This document shows positions 8,365-14,683 of a stretch of DNA of 31,354 nucleotides, one piece after another. Position 1 is the first letter of the stretch, and every line of letters begins with the position of its first letter. The stretch covers positions 3,093 to 34,446 of the forward strand of contig DUZB01000002.1 in NCBI GenBank assembly GCA_013349725.1, in the 5' to 3' direction. The notes beneath the pieces are model-generated. The model had not been told where the DNA came from. It worked only from the letters and a program-made list of their open reading frames with translations, and did not search any database. Made by a program: the position numbers and the translations under genes. The DNA comes from Deltaproteobacteria bacterium (GTDB lineage: Bacteria; Desulfobacterota; DSM-4660; Desulfatiglandales; Desulfatiglandaceae).

Positions 8365-9546
8365 ATGAATCAAGTAATATCCACAGAAGAAAAGCCGATC
8401 AAATTGTGGCTTGATGATATAGAAGAGGGAGCACTCGAACAGGCTATAAACTTAGCAAATTTACCATTTATTTTCAAGCATATCGCCATTATGCCGGATG
8501 CCCATCAAGGGTACGGAATGCCTATAGGCGGTGTTATGGCAACACTTGGCGTTATTGTGCCAAATGCGGTGGGAGTTGATATCGGGTGTGGTATGTGTGC
8601 GATTAGGACCTCATTAAAAATTCTTGCCCATCCTGCCATTAAAGAAATTATGGGTGGGTCCGCAGAATGTAAAGGAGGCATCAGAAGCAAAATTCCTGTC
8701 GGGTTTAACCACCATTCAAAAAAGCAGGACGAAAAATGGATGCCGGAACCGACAGACTATACCCCTATTGTAAAAACTCAATACAATAGTGCTTTGAAAC
8801 AAGTGGGAACACTTGGAGGAGGAAATCATTTTATCGAAATTCAAAAAGGGAGTGACGGTTATATTTGGGTTATGGTCCATTCCGGCAGCAGAAATATAGG
8901 GTATCAAGTCGCAAAACATTACAATGATCTCGCTGTAAAGCTTAACGAGAAATGGTTTTCATTGGTGCCTAAAAAGTGGGAGCTTGCTTTTTTCCCTCTT
9001 GATTCAGAAGAAGGGCAAACCTATAGTGCAGAAATGCAATATTGTGTTGATTTTGCATTATCAAGCCGAAGCCTAATGATCGAGCGTATAAAGGAATCCA
9101 TCCTTGACATTCTGCCGGAAGTCACGTTCGGCGAAATGCTGAATATCGCGCACAACTACGCCGCAATGGAAAATCACTTCAATAAAAACGTGATGATTCA
9201 TAGGAAAGGCGCCACCAAAGCCTATATTGACCAATTAGGCATTATTCCGGGCTCACAAGGTTCCGCAAGTTATATCGTTCGGGGACTTGGCAACCCGGAG
9301 AGCTTTAAGTCATGCTCTCATGGTGCAGGGCGGAAAATGAGCAGGTCGCGAGCACAACGGGAACTTAATCTTGATGTTGAAAAGAAAAGGCTTGATGACT
9401 TGGGCATTGTCCATGCGATTCGTAATAAAAAAGATTTAGATGAAGCGGCAGGAGCATATAAAGATATTTCCGCTGTCATGGCTAATCAAGAAGATTTAGT
9501 TAGTGTTGAGGTAGAATTAAATCCTTTAGCCGTAATAAAGGGATAA
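8365..9546 (+). CDS. rtcB: RtcB-family RNA ligase
   Basis: RtcB joins RNA ends bearing 2',3'-cyclic phosphate or 3'-phosphate to 5'-OH ends, using GTP and Mn2+. The 393-residue protein keeps the metal ligands: Asp72 and Cys75 in VDIGCGM, the histidines in GGGNHFIE, VHSGSRN and IAHNYA, and the guanylylated histidine His319 in SCSHGAGRK. It is slightly shorter than E. coli RtcB (408) and clearly shorter than archaeal forms. AAGG lies upstream of the ATG. Unlike the common rtcA-rtcB or archease context, it is the single gene of an integron cassette between two RNase-type toxin-antitoxin cassettes. Its codons look more AT-rich than those of the flanking operons, consistent with acquisition. The enzyme family is certain; its physiological substrate here is unknown. 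Confidence 0.95.
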   Translation: MNQVISTEEKPIKLWLDDIEEGALEQAINLANLPFIFKHIAIMPDAHQGYGMPIGGVMATLGVIVPNAVGVDIGCGMCAIRTSLKILAHPAIKEIMGGSAECKGGIRSKIPVGFNHHSKKQDEKWMPEPTDYTPIVKTQYNSALKQVGTLGGGNHFIEIQKGSDGYIWVMVHSGSRNIGYQVAKHYNDLAVKLNEKWFSLVPKKWELAFFPLDSEEGQTYSAEMQYCVDFALSSRSLMIERIKESILDILPEVTFGEMLNIAHNYAAMENHFNKNVMIHRKGATKAYIDQLGIIPGSQGSASYIVRGLGNPESFKSCSHGAGRKMSRSRAQRELNLDVEKKRLDDLGIVHAIRNKKDLDEAAGAYKDISAVMANQEDLVSVEVELNPLAVIKG

Positions 9547-9551
9547 AAAAA

Positions 9552-9611
9552 ATCCAACAATGCGCTGCACTGGCGATAAAGTCCACCGGCAAGTGAGCTT
9601 CAGCGTTAGTC
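9552..9611 (+). other. attC site of cassette 2 (after rtcB)
   Basis: R'' is ATCCAAC (9552-9558, fits RYYYAAC) and R' is GTTAGTC (9605-9611, one mismatch to GTTRRRY). TGCGCTGCACTGGCG on the left faces CCGGCAAGTGAGCTTCAGCG on the right, and GCTGCACT opposite AGTGAGC again leaves an unpaired G. The site is 60 bases, the short end of attC lengths, and starts five bases after the rtcB stop. It closely resembles the site after cassette 1 in its inner boxes. Confidence 0.85.
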
Positions 9612-9736
9612 GCGAACATTCCGTCTCATGGCATGGTAACGATACTAATGACGTCGATGTGGGCAGCGGGGTGTATTTCTATCAACTCAAGATCGGCAAT
9701 CACGTCGCCACAAATAATCTGGTTTTAATCCGATAA
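9608..9736 (+). pseudogene. Relic of a C-terminal secretion sorting / FlgD-Ig-like domain
   Basis: An open stretch with no credible start reads SVSWHGNDTNDVDVG, then SGVYFYQLKIGNHVATNNLV and LIR before a TAA at 9734. This matches the end of T9SS type A sorting or FlgD-Ig-like domains (pattern W-x-G-x-D...SGxYFYxLxxG...K/NxxxLxR), which close many secreted proteins. It starts inside the attC R' box, so it is the beginning of cassette 3, and only the last roughly 43 codons remain. It is most likely the remnant of an earlier cassette gene that lost its 5' part. No function is expected. Confidence 0.6.
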
Positions 9737-9764
9737 GGGAAAGTCACACAACCAAAAGGATGCT

Positions 9765-10193
9765 ATGATCCGAATTGTCATTGACACCAATATATTTCTT
9801 GCAGCGGTCTTGCAGCCTGGAAAGACGTGTCGTCGTCTATTAAGACTCGTCTTGGAAGGACGATTTCGGGCTTTGATGGGCGAAGCTTTGTTTCATGAGT
9901 ATGAGGACATTCTTGCCCGAAAAGCGCTTTTTATCAATTGTCCAATTTCGGCTAAGGAGCGAGAGGAGTTATTCAACGCTTTTTTGACATGTTGTGAATG
10001 GGTCAACATTTACTACCGTTGGCGTCCAAATTTACGAGATGAAGCCGATAACCATTTGATCGAATTGGCTGTTGCCGGTCAAGCGAAAGTTATCATCACT
10101 CGAAACATCCGGGATTTGACAAGTGGTGAATTGGTTTTTGATGATTTCCGAATTGTCACCCCGGAAAAATTTTTAAAGGAGTATGAAAAATGA
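9765..10193 (+). CDS. PIN-domain toxin (COG1569-like)
   Basis: The 142-residue protein begins MIRIVIDTNIFLAAVLQPG, with the first PIN acidic residue at Asp7. It then has a central Glu in LFHEYEDILAR, the RDEADNHLIELAVAG segment that supplies the next aspartates, and KVIITRNIRDL near the end. This is the layout of PIN_3 toxins, Mg2+-dependent ribonucleases that usually attack tRNA or mRNA. An AAGGAT ribosome binding site precedes the ATG. It overlaps its antitoxin gene by four bases (ATGA). The toxin-first order is the reverse of cassette 1. Confidence 0.88.
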   Translation: MIRIVIDTNIFLAAVLQPGKTCRRLLRLVLEGRFRALMGEALFHEYEDILARKALFINCPISAKEREELFNAFLTCCEWVNIYYRWRPNLRDEADNHLIELAVAGQAKVIITRNIRDLTSGELVFDDFRIVTPEKFLKEYEK

Positions 10194-10420
10194 GAACAAT
10201 AACCTTACGGTTGCCCGATGATCTCCATCAGGGAATAAAGCTTTTGGCGACGGAACGGAAAGTGAGCATCAGCAAATTGTATGAGGAACTTTCAGCAGTT
10301 TTATTGCACGGTTATGATGCTGAGATGCGATTTCGTACGCGTGTGGCCGACGGCTCCCCCAAAAAAGGGTTAGCGATTCTGGATAAACTGGACAAGCATT
10401 ACGTGGAAAATCGAAAGTAA
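10190..10420 (+). CDS. Ribbon-helix-helix antitoxin
   Basis: The 76-residue protein starts MRTITLRLPDDLHQGIKLLA, a ribbon-helix-helix DNA-binding N-terminus (beta strand TITLRLP, then helices with VSISKLYEELSAVLL). A basic tail (RFRTRVADGSPKKGL, LDKLDKHYVENRK) would wrap its toxin partner. It is coupled to the upstream PIN gene through an ATGA overlap. RHH antitoxins usually repress their own operon. It is the last gene of the integron array. Confidence 0.85.
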   Translation: MRTITLRLPDDLHQGIKLLATERKVSISKLYEELSAVLLHGYDAEMRFRTRVADGSPKKGLAILDKLDKHYVENRK

Positions 10421-10425
10421 GGCAA

Positions 10426-10553
10426 TGCTAACAATAAAATGCACTTAATGCGGGGCACACTGTAGGGGCCAAGTGAGTCAAGCCAATCACGTTTTGTAGC
10501 ATCGTCAAGTTTTATGTCCCGAATGCCCCCGGCAAATGATCTTGGTGTTGGGG
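10426..10553 (+). other. Degenerate attC-like site of cassette 3
   Basis: The left end has GCTAAC within TGCTAAC (10426-10432) and the right end CTTGGTGTTGGGG, with a GTTGGGG box at 10547-10553. The latter resembles the CTTAACGTTGG end of the first attC. The left half AATGCACTTAATGCGGGGC pairs imperfectly with CCCCCGGCAAATGATCTTGG. A shorter alternative ends at GTTTTGT (10491-10497), using GGGGCCAAGTGAGTC as its right arm. Both are weaker than the two upstream sites, so this attC is decayed or its exact end is uncertain. Confidence 0.4.
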
Positions 10554-10596
10554 ATAGTTGCTATGTCCCGGAAAGATAAACAGGACTTCCTTTTTC

Positions 10597-11652
10597 TTAA
10601 AGGCCACCCATCATTGTCCTGGAAAGCTCCGACAAAAGAGAAATGGCGGCTCTTGCCATATCCTTGGACATGGTTCCCATGCCGCAGGCCGGGGTAAGGA
10701 GGGATCGACGGATGATGGTATCGCGGGGCACTCCGATCTTCTCCAGGGTATTGACACCTTTTTCAAGCAGGAGGGACAGTTCTTTCACGGTTACCGTGTC
10801 TTTGAAGTCTGACGTGGGTACAATTCCCCACGCGATGTTTCCTCCACCTTTGAAGAACTGTTCAATTTCCTTTTTGTAAAGGAGAAAATGGTCCATGAAT
10901 TCAAAAGCGTCAAAATTTACAATGTCAGGACCTGCCTCCAGAATCATAGACCAGTCGGTATTTCCGCAACAATGTATACCGATAATGGCGTCAGAGTTCT
11001 CCCTCACATAATCGATGATGGTTTTCAGCATCTGAATAACTTCGTGTCGCTGAATGGCTGAGAAAGCGGACCCAAAACCGGACAGGGACGGTTCATCCAG
11101 AAAGAGTACCGGCCTTTTTCCCGAACTCTTCAACAGATTCACCTGCCACAGGGCCTTAACAGCCAGACCTTTTGTCAGGGCTTCTGAAAGTTCCGGGTCA
11201 TGAATGACCTGCTTCCCATCATTCCCTGCAATGGCCGATGCAAAAGTAACAGGCCCTACAATCTGTCCCTTGATATACCTGGCATCCGGAGCTAAACCTT
11301 TTTTCATGTCTTCAAGGAGGGTGTAAAGTCCGGGAGCATACTGCCGGCTGATGGCAAAATATTCGAGATCCTGCGCTAAGAAATGCTCATAGAATTCTAC
11401 GAGGGCGCCTTCCCGCTCTGCCCCTTCCCATATATCGAGGGACCTTTTCTTTTCGTTGACATGCAGCAGGGGAAGTCTTTCACTGAACTGAACGTTCATA
11501 TCTTCCAGAAAACTGCGTTTTACAAACTGGGGCCAGAAAGGGATATGGGGCAGGGATTCGATGATTTCGCGGCAGGAACCCTCAATACTCTCAAAAGGGA
11601 CGCTTCCTATGCCCGTTGCGATGAACCCGAAATTTTCAGCGCGACCGTGCAT
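10597..11652 (-). CDS. MetE/UROD-superfamily zinc methyltransferase (possible core-MetE methionine synthase)
   Basis: A 351-residue single TIM-barrel protein of the uroporphyrinogen decarboxylase/MetE superfamily. It starts GFIATGIGSVPF, contains GQIVGPVTFASAI, PVLFLDEPSLSGFG and IGIHCCGNTDW, and ends with TPACGMGTMS. His227-x-Cys229 and Cys323 correspond to the His-x-Cys...Cys zinc set of MetE that activates homocysteine thiol. The N-terminal folate-binding half of classical MetE (over 700 residues in total) is absent. Stand-alone C-terminal-type proteins, called core-MetE, are reported in Wood-Ljungdahl anaerobes to take methyl groups from corrinoid protein. The start ATG has GGGAG upstream and overlaps the TPR gene by 17 bases. 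A methyltransferase acting on another thiol remains possible. Confidence 0.7.
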   Translation of the reverse strand: MHGRAENFGFIATGIGSVPFESIEGSCREIIESLPHIPFWPQFVKRSFLEDMNVQFSERLPLLHVNEKKRSLDIWEGAEREGALVEFYEHFLAQDLEYFAISRQYAPGLYTLLEDMKKGLAPDARYIKGQIVGPVTFASAIAGNDGKQVIHDPELSEALTKGLAVKALWQVNLLKSSGKRPVLFLDEPSLSGFGSAFSAIQRHEVIQMLKTIIDYVRENSDAIIGIHCCGNTDWSMILEAGPDIVNFDAFEFMDHFLLYKKEIEQFFKGGGNIAWGIVPTSDFKDTVTVKELSLLLEKGVNTLEKIGVPRDTIIRRSLLTPACGMGTMSKDMARAAISLLSELSRTMMGGL

Positions 11653-12343
11653 GTTCTATCTCCCTGATTCTTGGCAGCCATCTTTCCAGAATTTCGATCA
11701 TTTTTTCCTTACGTTGAACGGCTTTATTTTCTTGAAGGGTATGGTTTTCCTCGGATTCGACCAGCGACTTCAATTTCCTCAAACGAGCAAGTGACTTTTC
11801 ATCCCGGGGATTCTTAACAATCACCTTCTCATACACGCTGACTGCGGCCTCTAATTGTCGCTGATCAAAATAGATTTCGGCAATGGTAGGAGTAGCCAGA
11901 TCATCAAAAAAGGCACCGGCTCTGTTTCCCACAGGGGCCATGCGGATGAAAGACAGAATTTTTTCCAGCAAGGTCAACGCGTCCGGATCATCGGGATAAT
12001 AGGCCAGATATCTCCGGATATGTAAGACAGCTTCTTCATGCCTGGCCTGCCTCTCGTAGATTACTGCGAGCTTCTTATGAACTGGAACCAAGCTTTCAAC
12101 AATCGCCACTGACTCTGAAAGCTCCTTCTCCGCCAGGCCCAGAAAGCCGACCTTCTCATAGGCTTCAGCCAGGACGGTTTTCATGCGAATGTCATCATGG
12201 CAAATTTTTGAAAACCTGCCGCAGGCTCTAATCACTTCGTTCCATCGACCTTCTTTTTTGAGTTTTTCAAGGACAATAAACAGAGTCTCCCGAGAAGGTT
12301 CATTTTGCAAGATCTTTTCAAGAATATCTCTCGAACCATCCAT
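11636..12343 (-). CDS. Tetratricopeptide-repeat protein
   Basis: A 235-residue all-helical protein with at least three TPR-like units, for example in WNEVIRACGRFSKI, AEAYEKVGFLGLAEKEL, LAVIYERQARHEEAVLHIRRYLAYYPDDPDAL and IYFDQRQLEAAVSVYEKVIVKNPRD. The last 45 residues form a charged helix, possibly a coiled coil. There is no signal peptide, so it is probably a cytoplasmic scaffold. It lies between an ftsB-like gene (three bases upstream) and the MetE-like gene (17-base overlap), clearly one transcript. I cannot name a specific partner. Confidence 0.8.
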   Translation of the reverse strand: MDGSRDILEKILQNEPSRETLFIVLEKLKKEGRWNEVIRACGRFSKICHDDIRMKTVLAEAYEKVGFLGLAEKELSESVAIVESLVPVHKKLAVIYERQARHEEAVLHIRRYLAYYPDDPDALTLLEKILSFIRMAPVGNRAGAFFDDLATPTIAEIYFDQRQLEAAVSVYEKVIVKNPRDEKSLARLRKLKSLVESEENHTLQENKAVQRKEKMIEILERWLPRIREIEHARSR

Positions 12344-12346
12344 TTT

Positions 12347-12685
12347 TCACTCTCCTCTCCCTTTCTTCCCGCTGCTTTCTTTGGATACGCCATCCGTACC
12401 AAAGCGATATATCACTTCATTTTCCTTGACCAAATTCAGCTGCTCGCGGGCCAGAGACTCCACATAATCCATATCTGTTCGCAACCGATGAATCTCCTCA
12501 AGAAGCACCTTGTTTTCCTCCGAAAGAATCCGAATTCGCTCCAAAGAGACCTCCCGCTCAACTTTTGTTTGATAGAGATGAACAAACCCGCTCTCACCAT
12601 ACCATAACCATGCCATAATGGATACGGAAGATGCCAGTACAATGAACCCTAAAAGAAGGATTCTTTTTGTTTTTGCCTGCAACAC
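12347..12685 (-). CDS. FtsB/DivIC-family cell-division protein
   Basis: A bitopic membrane protein of septum-initiator type. A short basic cytoplasmic tip (QAKTKR) is followed by one transmembrane helix (ILLLGFIVLASSVSIMAWLW), then a periplasmic coiled coil (LERIRILSEENKVLLEEIHRL) and the family signature YVESLAREQLNLVKENEVIYRF. Known FtsB bridges FtsL and FtsQ in the divisome. The frame is open from a TTG at 12697, but GGGAG at 12695-12691 favours the GTG at 12685 (five-base spacing) or the TTG at 12682. It leads the ftsB-TPR-MetE-like unit. The usual neighbour eno is absent. Confidence 0.85.
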   Translation of the reverse strand: MLQAKTKRILLLGFIVLASSVSIMAWLWYGESGFVHLYQTKVEREVSLERIRILSEENKVLLEEIHRLRTDMDYVESLAREQLNLVKENEVIYRFGTDGVSKESSGKKGRGE

Positions 12686-12697
12686 AGCAGCTCCCAA

Positions 12698-13021
12698 AAG
12701 AAGGTCTTCTAAGTGACGAGAACAGAATAAGAAAAAAAGGGCACGACTTCAACCACAAAATCCTAATATCTCCTCTCCACCCAGTTTTCTAACAGCAGAG
12801 TTGATCTTCATAGGTTCTGTTTTATTTAAAATAAAAATGGATTGGTTATTACTTGGTCAAATCGATCCAATTGATCGATAGGACGCTCGAACGGTCATAA
12901 TCTTAATCGTAATCATAATCATACTCTTTTACAGCCTATTCCAGAGCTGCTCGATTATGATTACGAGTAAGATTATGAGTAAGAAATAAATCTAACGGCC
13001 GACGTTAGAAGCAAGCCCCCA
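12698..13021. other. Non-coding region rich in inverted repeats, upstream of ftsB-like gene
   Basis: No gene is visible here. From left to right it holds an A/T palindrome TTTTATTT-A-AAATAAAA (12820-12836), the palindrome ATCGATC-CAATT-GATCGAT (12861-12879), the 25-bp hairpin annotated separately (12896-12977), and a short hairpin TCTAACG-GCCGA-CGTTAGA (12991-13009). A promoter for the ftsB-like operon must lie here on the minus strand, but no convincing -35/-10 pair stands out. A 20-codon minus-strand reading frame beginning ATGAAGATCAAC near 12813 has no ribosome binding site and is not called. Confidence 0.6.
12896..12977. repeat. 25-bp near-perfect inverted repeat built from TAATC-type hexamers
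   Basis: The left arm (12896-12920) and right arm (12953-12977) are inverted copies with 24 of 25 positions matching, separated by a 32-base spacer. The left arm is itself quasi-periodic: TAATC recurs every six bases (CATAATC, TTAATC, GTAATC, ATAATC), and the right arm mirrors this as GATTA units. The hairpin would be long and AT-rich and has no T-run, so it is not a terminator. It could be a dispersed palindromic repeat or a recognition site for a transposase. Confidence 0.8.
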
Positions 13022-13055
13022 AAGAAAAAAAGCCCTGCACCAGGTGCAGGGCTTT
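13022..13055 (-). terminator. Intrinsic terminator after the acyl-CoA ligase gene
   Basis: On the minus strand a perfect 13-bp stem AAAGCCCTGCACC/GGTGCAGGGCTTT (13055-13029; the tip bases overlap, so the real loop is about three bases) is followed by a run of seven Ts. It lies about 27 bases past the stop of the ligase ending at 13083 and marks the end of the liv/acyl-CoA ligase cluster. Confidence 0.9.
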
Positions 13056-13082
13056 CAGGAGTGCTACCATTTTCTACATTCC

Positions 13083-14606
13083 CTATTGCGCTCTACCGTA
13101 CATTTCCTTGACTTTGACCCTGTCAATGGCGCCATCTTCAAGAACGGGCAAATCCGCTACAAACTCCACATACTGGGGTTTCTTGTACCTTGCAATTTTT
13201 CCACCGACAAAATCAATCAGTTCCACGTCACTGAGACGGGCCCCTTCTTTTAACAGGCAAACCGCTTTGATGCCCTCTTTCCACTTGGGATCCGGCACCC
13301 CGAAAACCACCGTTTTCTCCACGGACGGATGAAGAAGGATCGCCTTTTCAACCTCGGCGGGATACACATTCTCTCCACCGGGCTTGATTAACTCTTTTTC
13401 CGCCTTTCGCCCCGCGTACCACAGAAAACCGTCTTCATCAAACCGTCCCTGGTCCCCCGTATGATGCCACCCTTCTCTGAAGGTGTAGGCATTGTCATCA
13501 GGAAGATTCCAGTACCCCTTGAAAACCATGGGGCCTTTCACGATGATTTCCCCCACCTGGCCTATGGGAACGGGGTGTTCGTAGTCATCCACAAGCCTGA
13601 CTTCAGCCATCGGCAATGTTTTTCCTGCAGCACCGGGCCTGTCATTGTAGGCCCCGAAAGTCGCCAGACAAGATGTTTCAGTCTGGCCATAAAGGACATA
13701 AAAAGTTCCGCCGGTGACTTTCTGATATCTTTCAATGGTCTCCGGTGTCTCGAGACCTGCAGCAGCCCTCAGGGAGCTGATGTCGATCCCCGTTTTTTCC
13801 TGTTCGTCAAGGATAGACGACAGAATGGGAGGAAATTCAATGAGGATGGAAACCCCTTTTTCCCGGATGGTCTCGACAGCCGTTTTGGCATCAAACCTGC
13901 TCATGTTCACATTCAGGGCCCCCGCATGAAATGTGGCCGTGACCATGAAAAGGCCTCCCACATGAAAGAGCGGCAGAATATTGAGCTGCGCATCCTCAGG
14001 CTTGAGATTACAGAGATAATTCAGATGCATGTTGGCACACAAAATATTCCCGTGGCTCAACAGGGCCCCACGGGGCCTCCCGGATACGGCCGCGGTATGA
14101 ATAATGACAAACCCGTCACCCGTGGCCACGTCAGGGGCTTCAAAGCCGTTCCCCTGGTCCAGCAACGATTCGAAGTCCGAGAATGCTCCCCCTTCTTTCC
14201 CCAGGTTGAAATATTTTCTGACAGAGGGAAGATTCTCCTTCAGCCCCATCACAGTTCCCTGAAATTCCTGATCGGCAAATACCGCGACCGGTTGGCAATC
14301 GTTCAGGTTATAACCCACCTCATCGGGAGAAAGTCTCCAGTTGATGGGGAGCATGATGGACCCGAGGGCGGCGGCGGCGCCGTAAAGGAGGAAATACTCC
14401 AGGCCGTTCTTTCCCACAACCCCTATGCGGTCACCCTGGTTGATCCCGGCCTTCTGAAGCCCACAGGCCAGACAATCCACTTTTTTCTTGTATTGGGAAA
14501 AGGTCAGTGCCCGGCCATCATCGACCTCCAGCCACGCCTCCCTGTCCGGAAAGCTGACGGCGTTACGGTTAATCAGATCGTAGAAGGTAAAATCGTACAG
14601 TCCCAT
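13083..14606 (-). CDS. AMP-forming acyl-CoA ligase family protein with degenerate catalytic motifs
   Basis: A 507-residue ANL-superfamily protein with the usual two-domain form: LTFSQYKKKVDCLACGL, LNILPLFHVGG, YGQTETSCLATFG (A5), YWNLPDDNAYTFREGWHHTGDQG (A7), ELIKPGGENVYPAEVE (A8). Two catalytic motifs are unusual. The P-loop, normally YTSGTTGxPKG, reads HTAAVSGRPRG. The A10 lysine, normally in TGK(I/L)xR, is replaced by alanine in DGAIDR. The enzyme may therefore adenylate poorly or catalyse only part of the usual reaction. The ATG at 14606 is preferred over the ATG at 14612 because GAGG lies seven bases before it. It sits at the end of the liv cluster, directly behind a terminator. Confidence 0.85.
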   Translation of the reverse strand: MGLYDFTFYDLINRNAVSFPDREAWLEVDDGRALTFSQYKKKVDCLACGLQKAGINQGDRIGVVGKNGLEYFLLYGAAAALGSIMLPINWRLSPDEVGYNLNDCQPVAVFADQEFQGTVMGLKENLPSVRKYFNLGKEGGAFSDFESLLDQGNGFEAPDVATGDGFVIIHTAAVSGRPRGALLSHGNILCANMHLNYLCNLKPEDAQLNILPLFHVGGLFMVTATFHAGALNVNMSRFDAKTAVETIREKGVSILIEFPPILSSILDEQEKTGIDISSLRAAAGLETPETIERYQKVTGGTFYVLYGQTETSCLATFGAYNDRPGAAGKTLPMAEVRLVDDYEHPVPIGQVGEIIVKGPMVFKGYWNLPDDNAYTFREGWHHTGDQGRFDEDGFLWYAGRKAEKELIKPGGENVYPAEVEKAILLHPSVEKTVVFGVPDPKWKEGIKAVCLLKEGARLSDVELIDFVGGKIARYKKPQYVEFVADLPVLEDGAIDRVKVKEMYGRAQ

Positions 14607-14618
14607 AATCATACCTCA

Positions 14619-14667
14619 CAAAAAAAGCCCTTTGCCTACACGAGAAGGAAGCTGTAAGGCAAAGGGC
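14619..14667 (-). terminator. Intrinsic terminator abutting the ligase ribosome binding site
   Basis: On the minus strand AGGCAAAGGGC is the 3' arm (14637-14627) and GCCCTTTGCCT the 5' arm (14667-14657), a perfect 11-bp stem with a 19-base loop. Seven Ts follow immediately. Then comes GTGAGG, the ribosome binding site of the ligase starting at 14606. It closes the transcript ending with the LEA14-like gene, yet leaves no room for a separate promoter ahead of the ligase unless one lies within the hairpin or the preceding gene. Confidence 0.85.
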
Positions 14668-14683
14668 GAATGATGATTATCGT

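Larger units (their letters stand above)
7015..10553 (+). mobile_element. Degenerate chromosomal integron with three gene cassettes
   Basis: The element combines a divergent, broken integrase with three plus-strand cassettes, each ending in an attC-like site whose right end is GTTRRRY-like. Cassette 1 (about 7570-8332) is a DUF433/DUF5615 pair. Cassette 2 (8333-9605) is rtcB. Cassette 3 (9606-10547) carries a sorting-domain relic plus a PIN/RHH pair. The flanks are ordinary chromosomal operons on the minus strand. The integrase is dead, so the array could now move only with an integrase supplied in trans. Boundaries are approximate, being taken from the recombination points of the R' boxes. 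Confidence 0.75.

Noticed and set aside
12752..12815. Twenty-codon minus-strand frame starting ATGAAGATCAAC upstream of the ftsB-like gene
   Set aside because: No ribosome binding site and no resemblance to a leader peptide; codons alone do not support it.
12896..12977. Repetitive TAATC blocks considered as a CRISPR array
   Set aside because: The units are hexamers without unique spacers and the two blocks are inverted, not direct repeats. No cas genes are nearby.
12991..13009. TCTAACG-GCCGA-CGTTAGA considered as a further attC
   Set aside because: Far too short, without L boxes, and not next to a cassette-like gene or the integron.
13461..14657. Long plus-strand open frame (398 codons) opposite the acyl-CoA ligase
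   Set aside because: It is antisense to a clear enzyme gene with full domain motifs. Its translation shows no recognisable domain and is rich in His, Pro and Gly, as expected from a codon-bias shadow.
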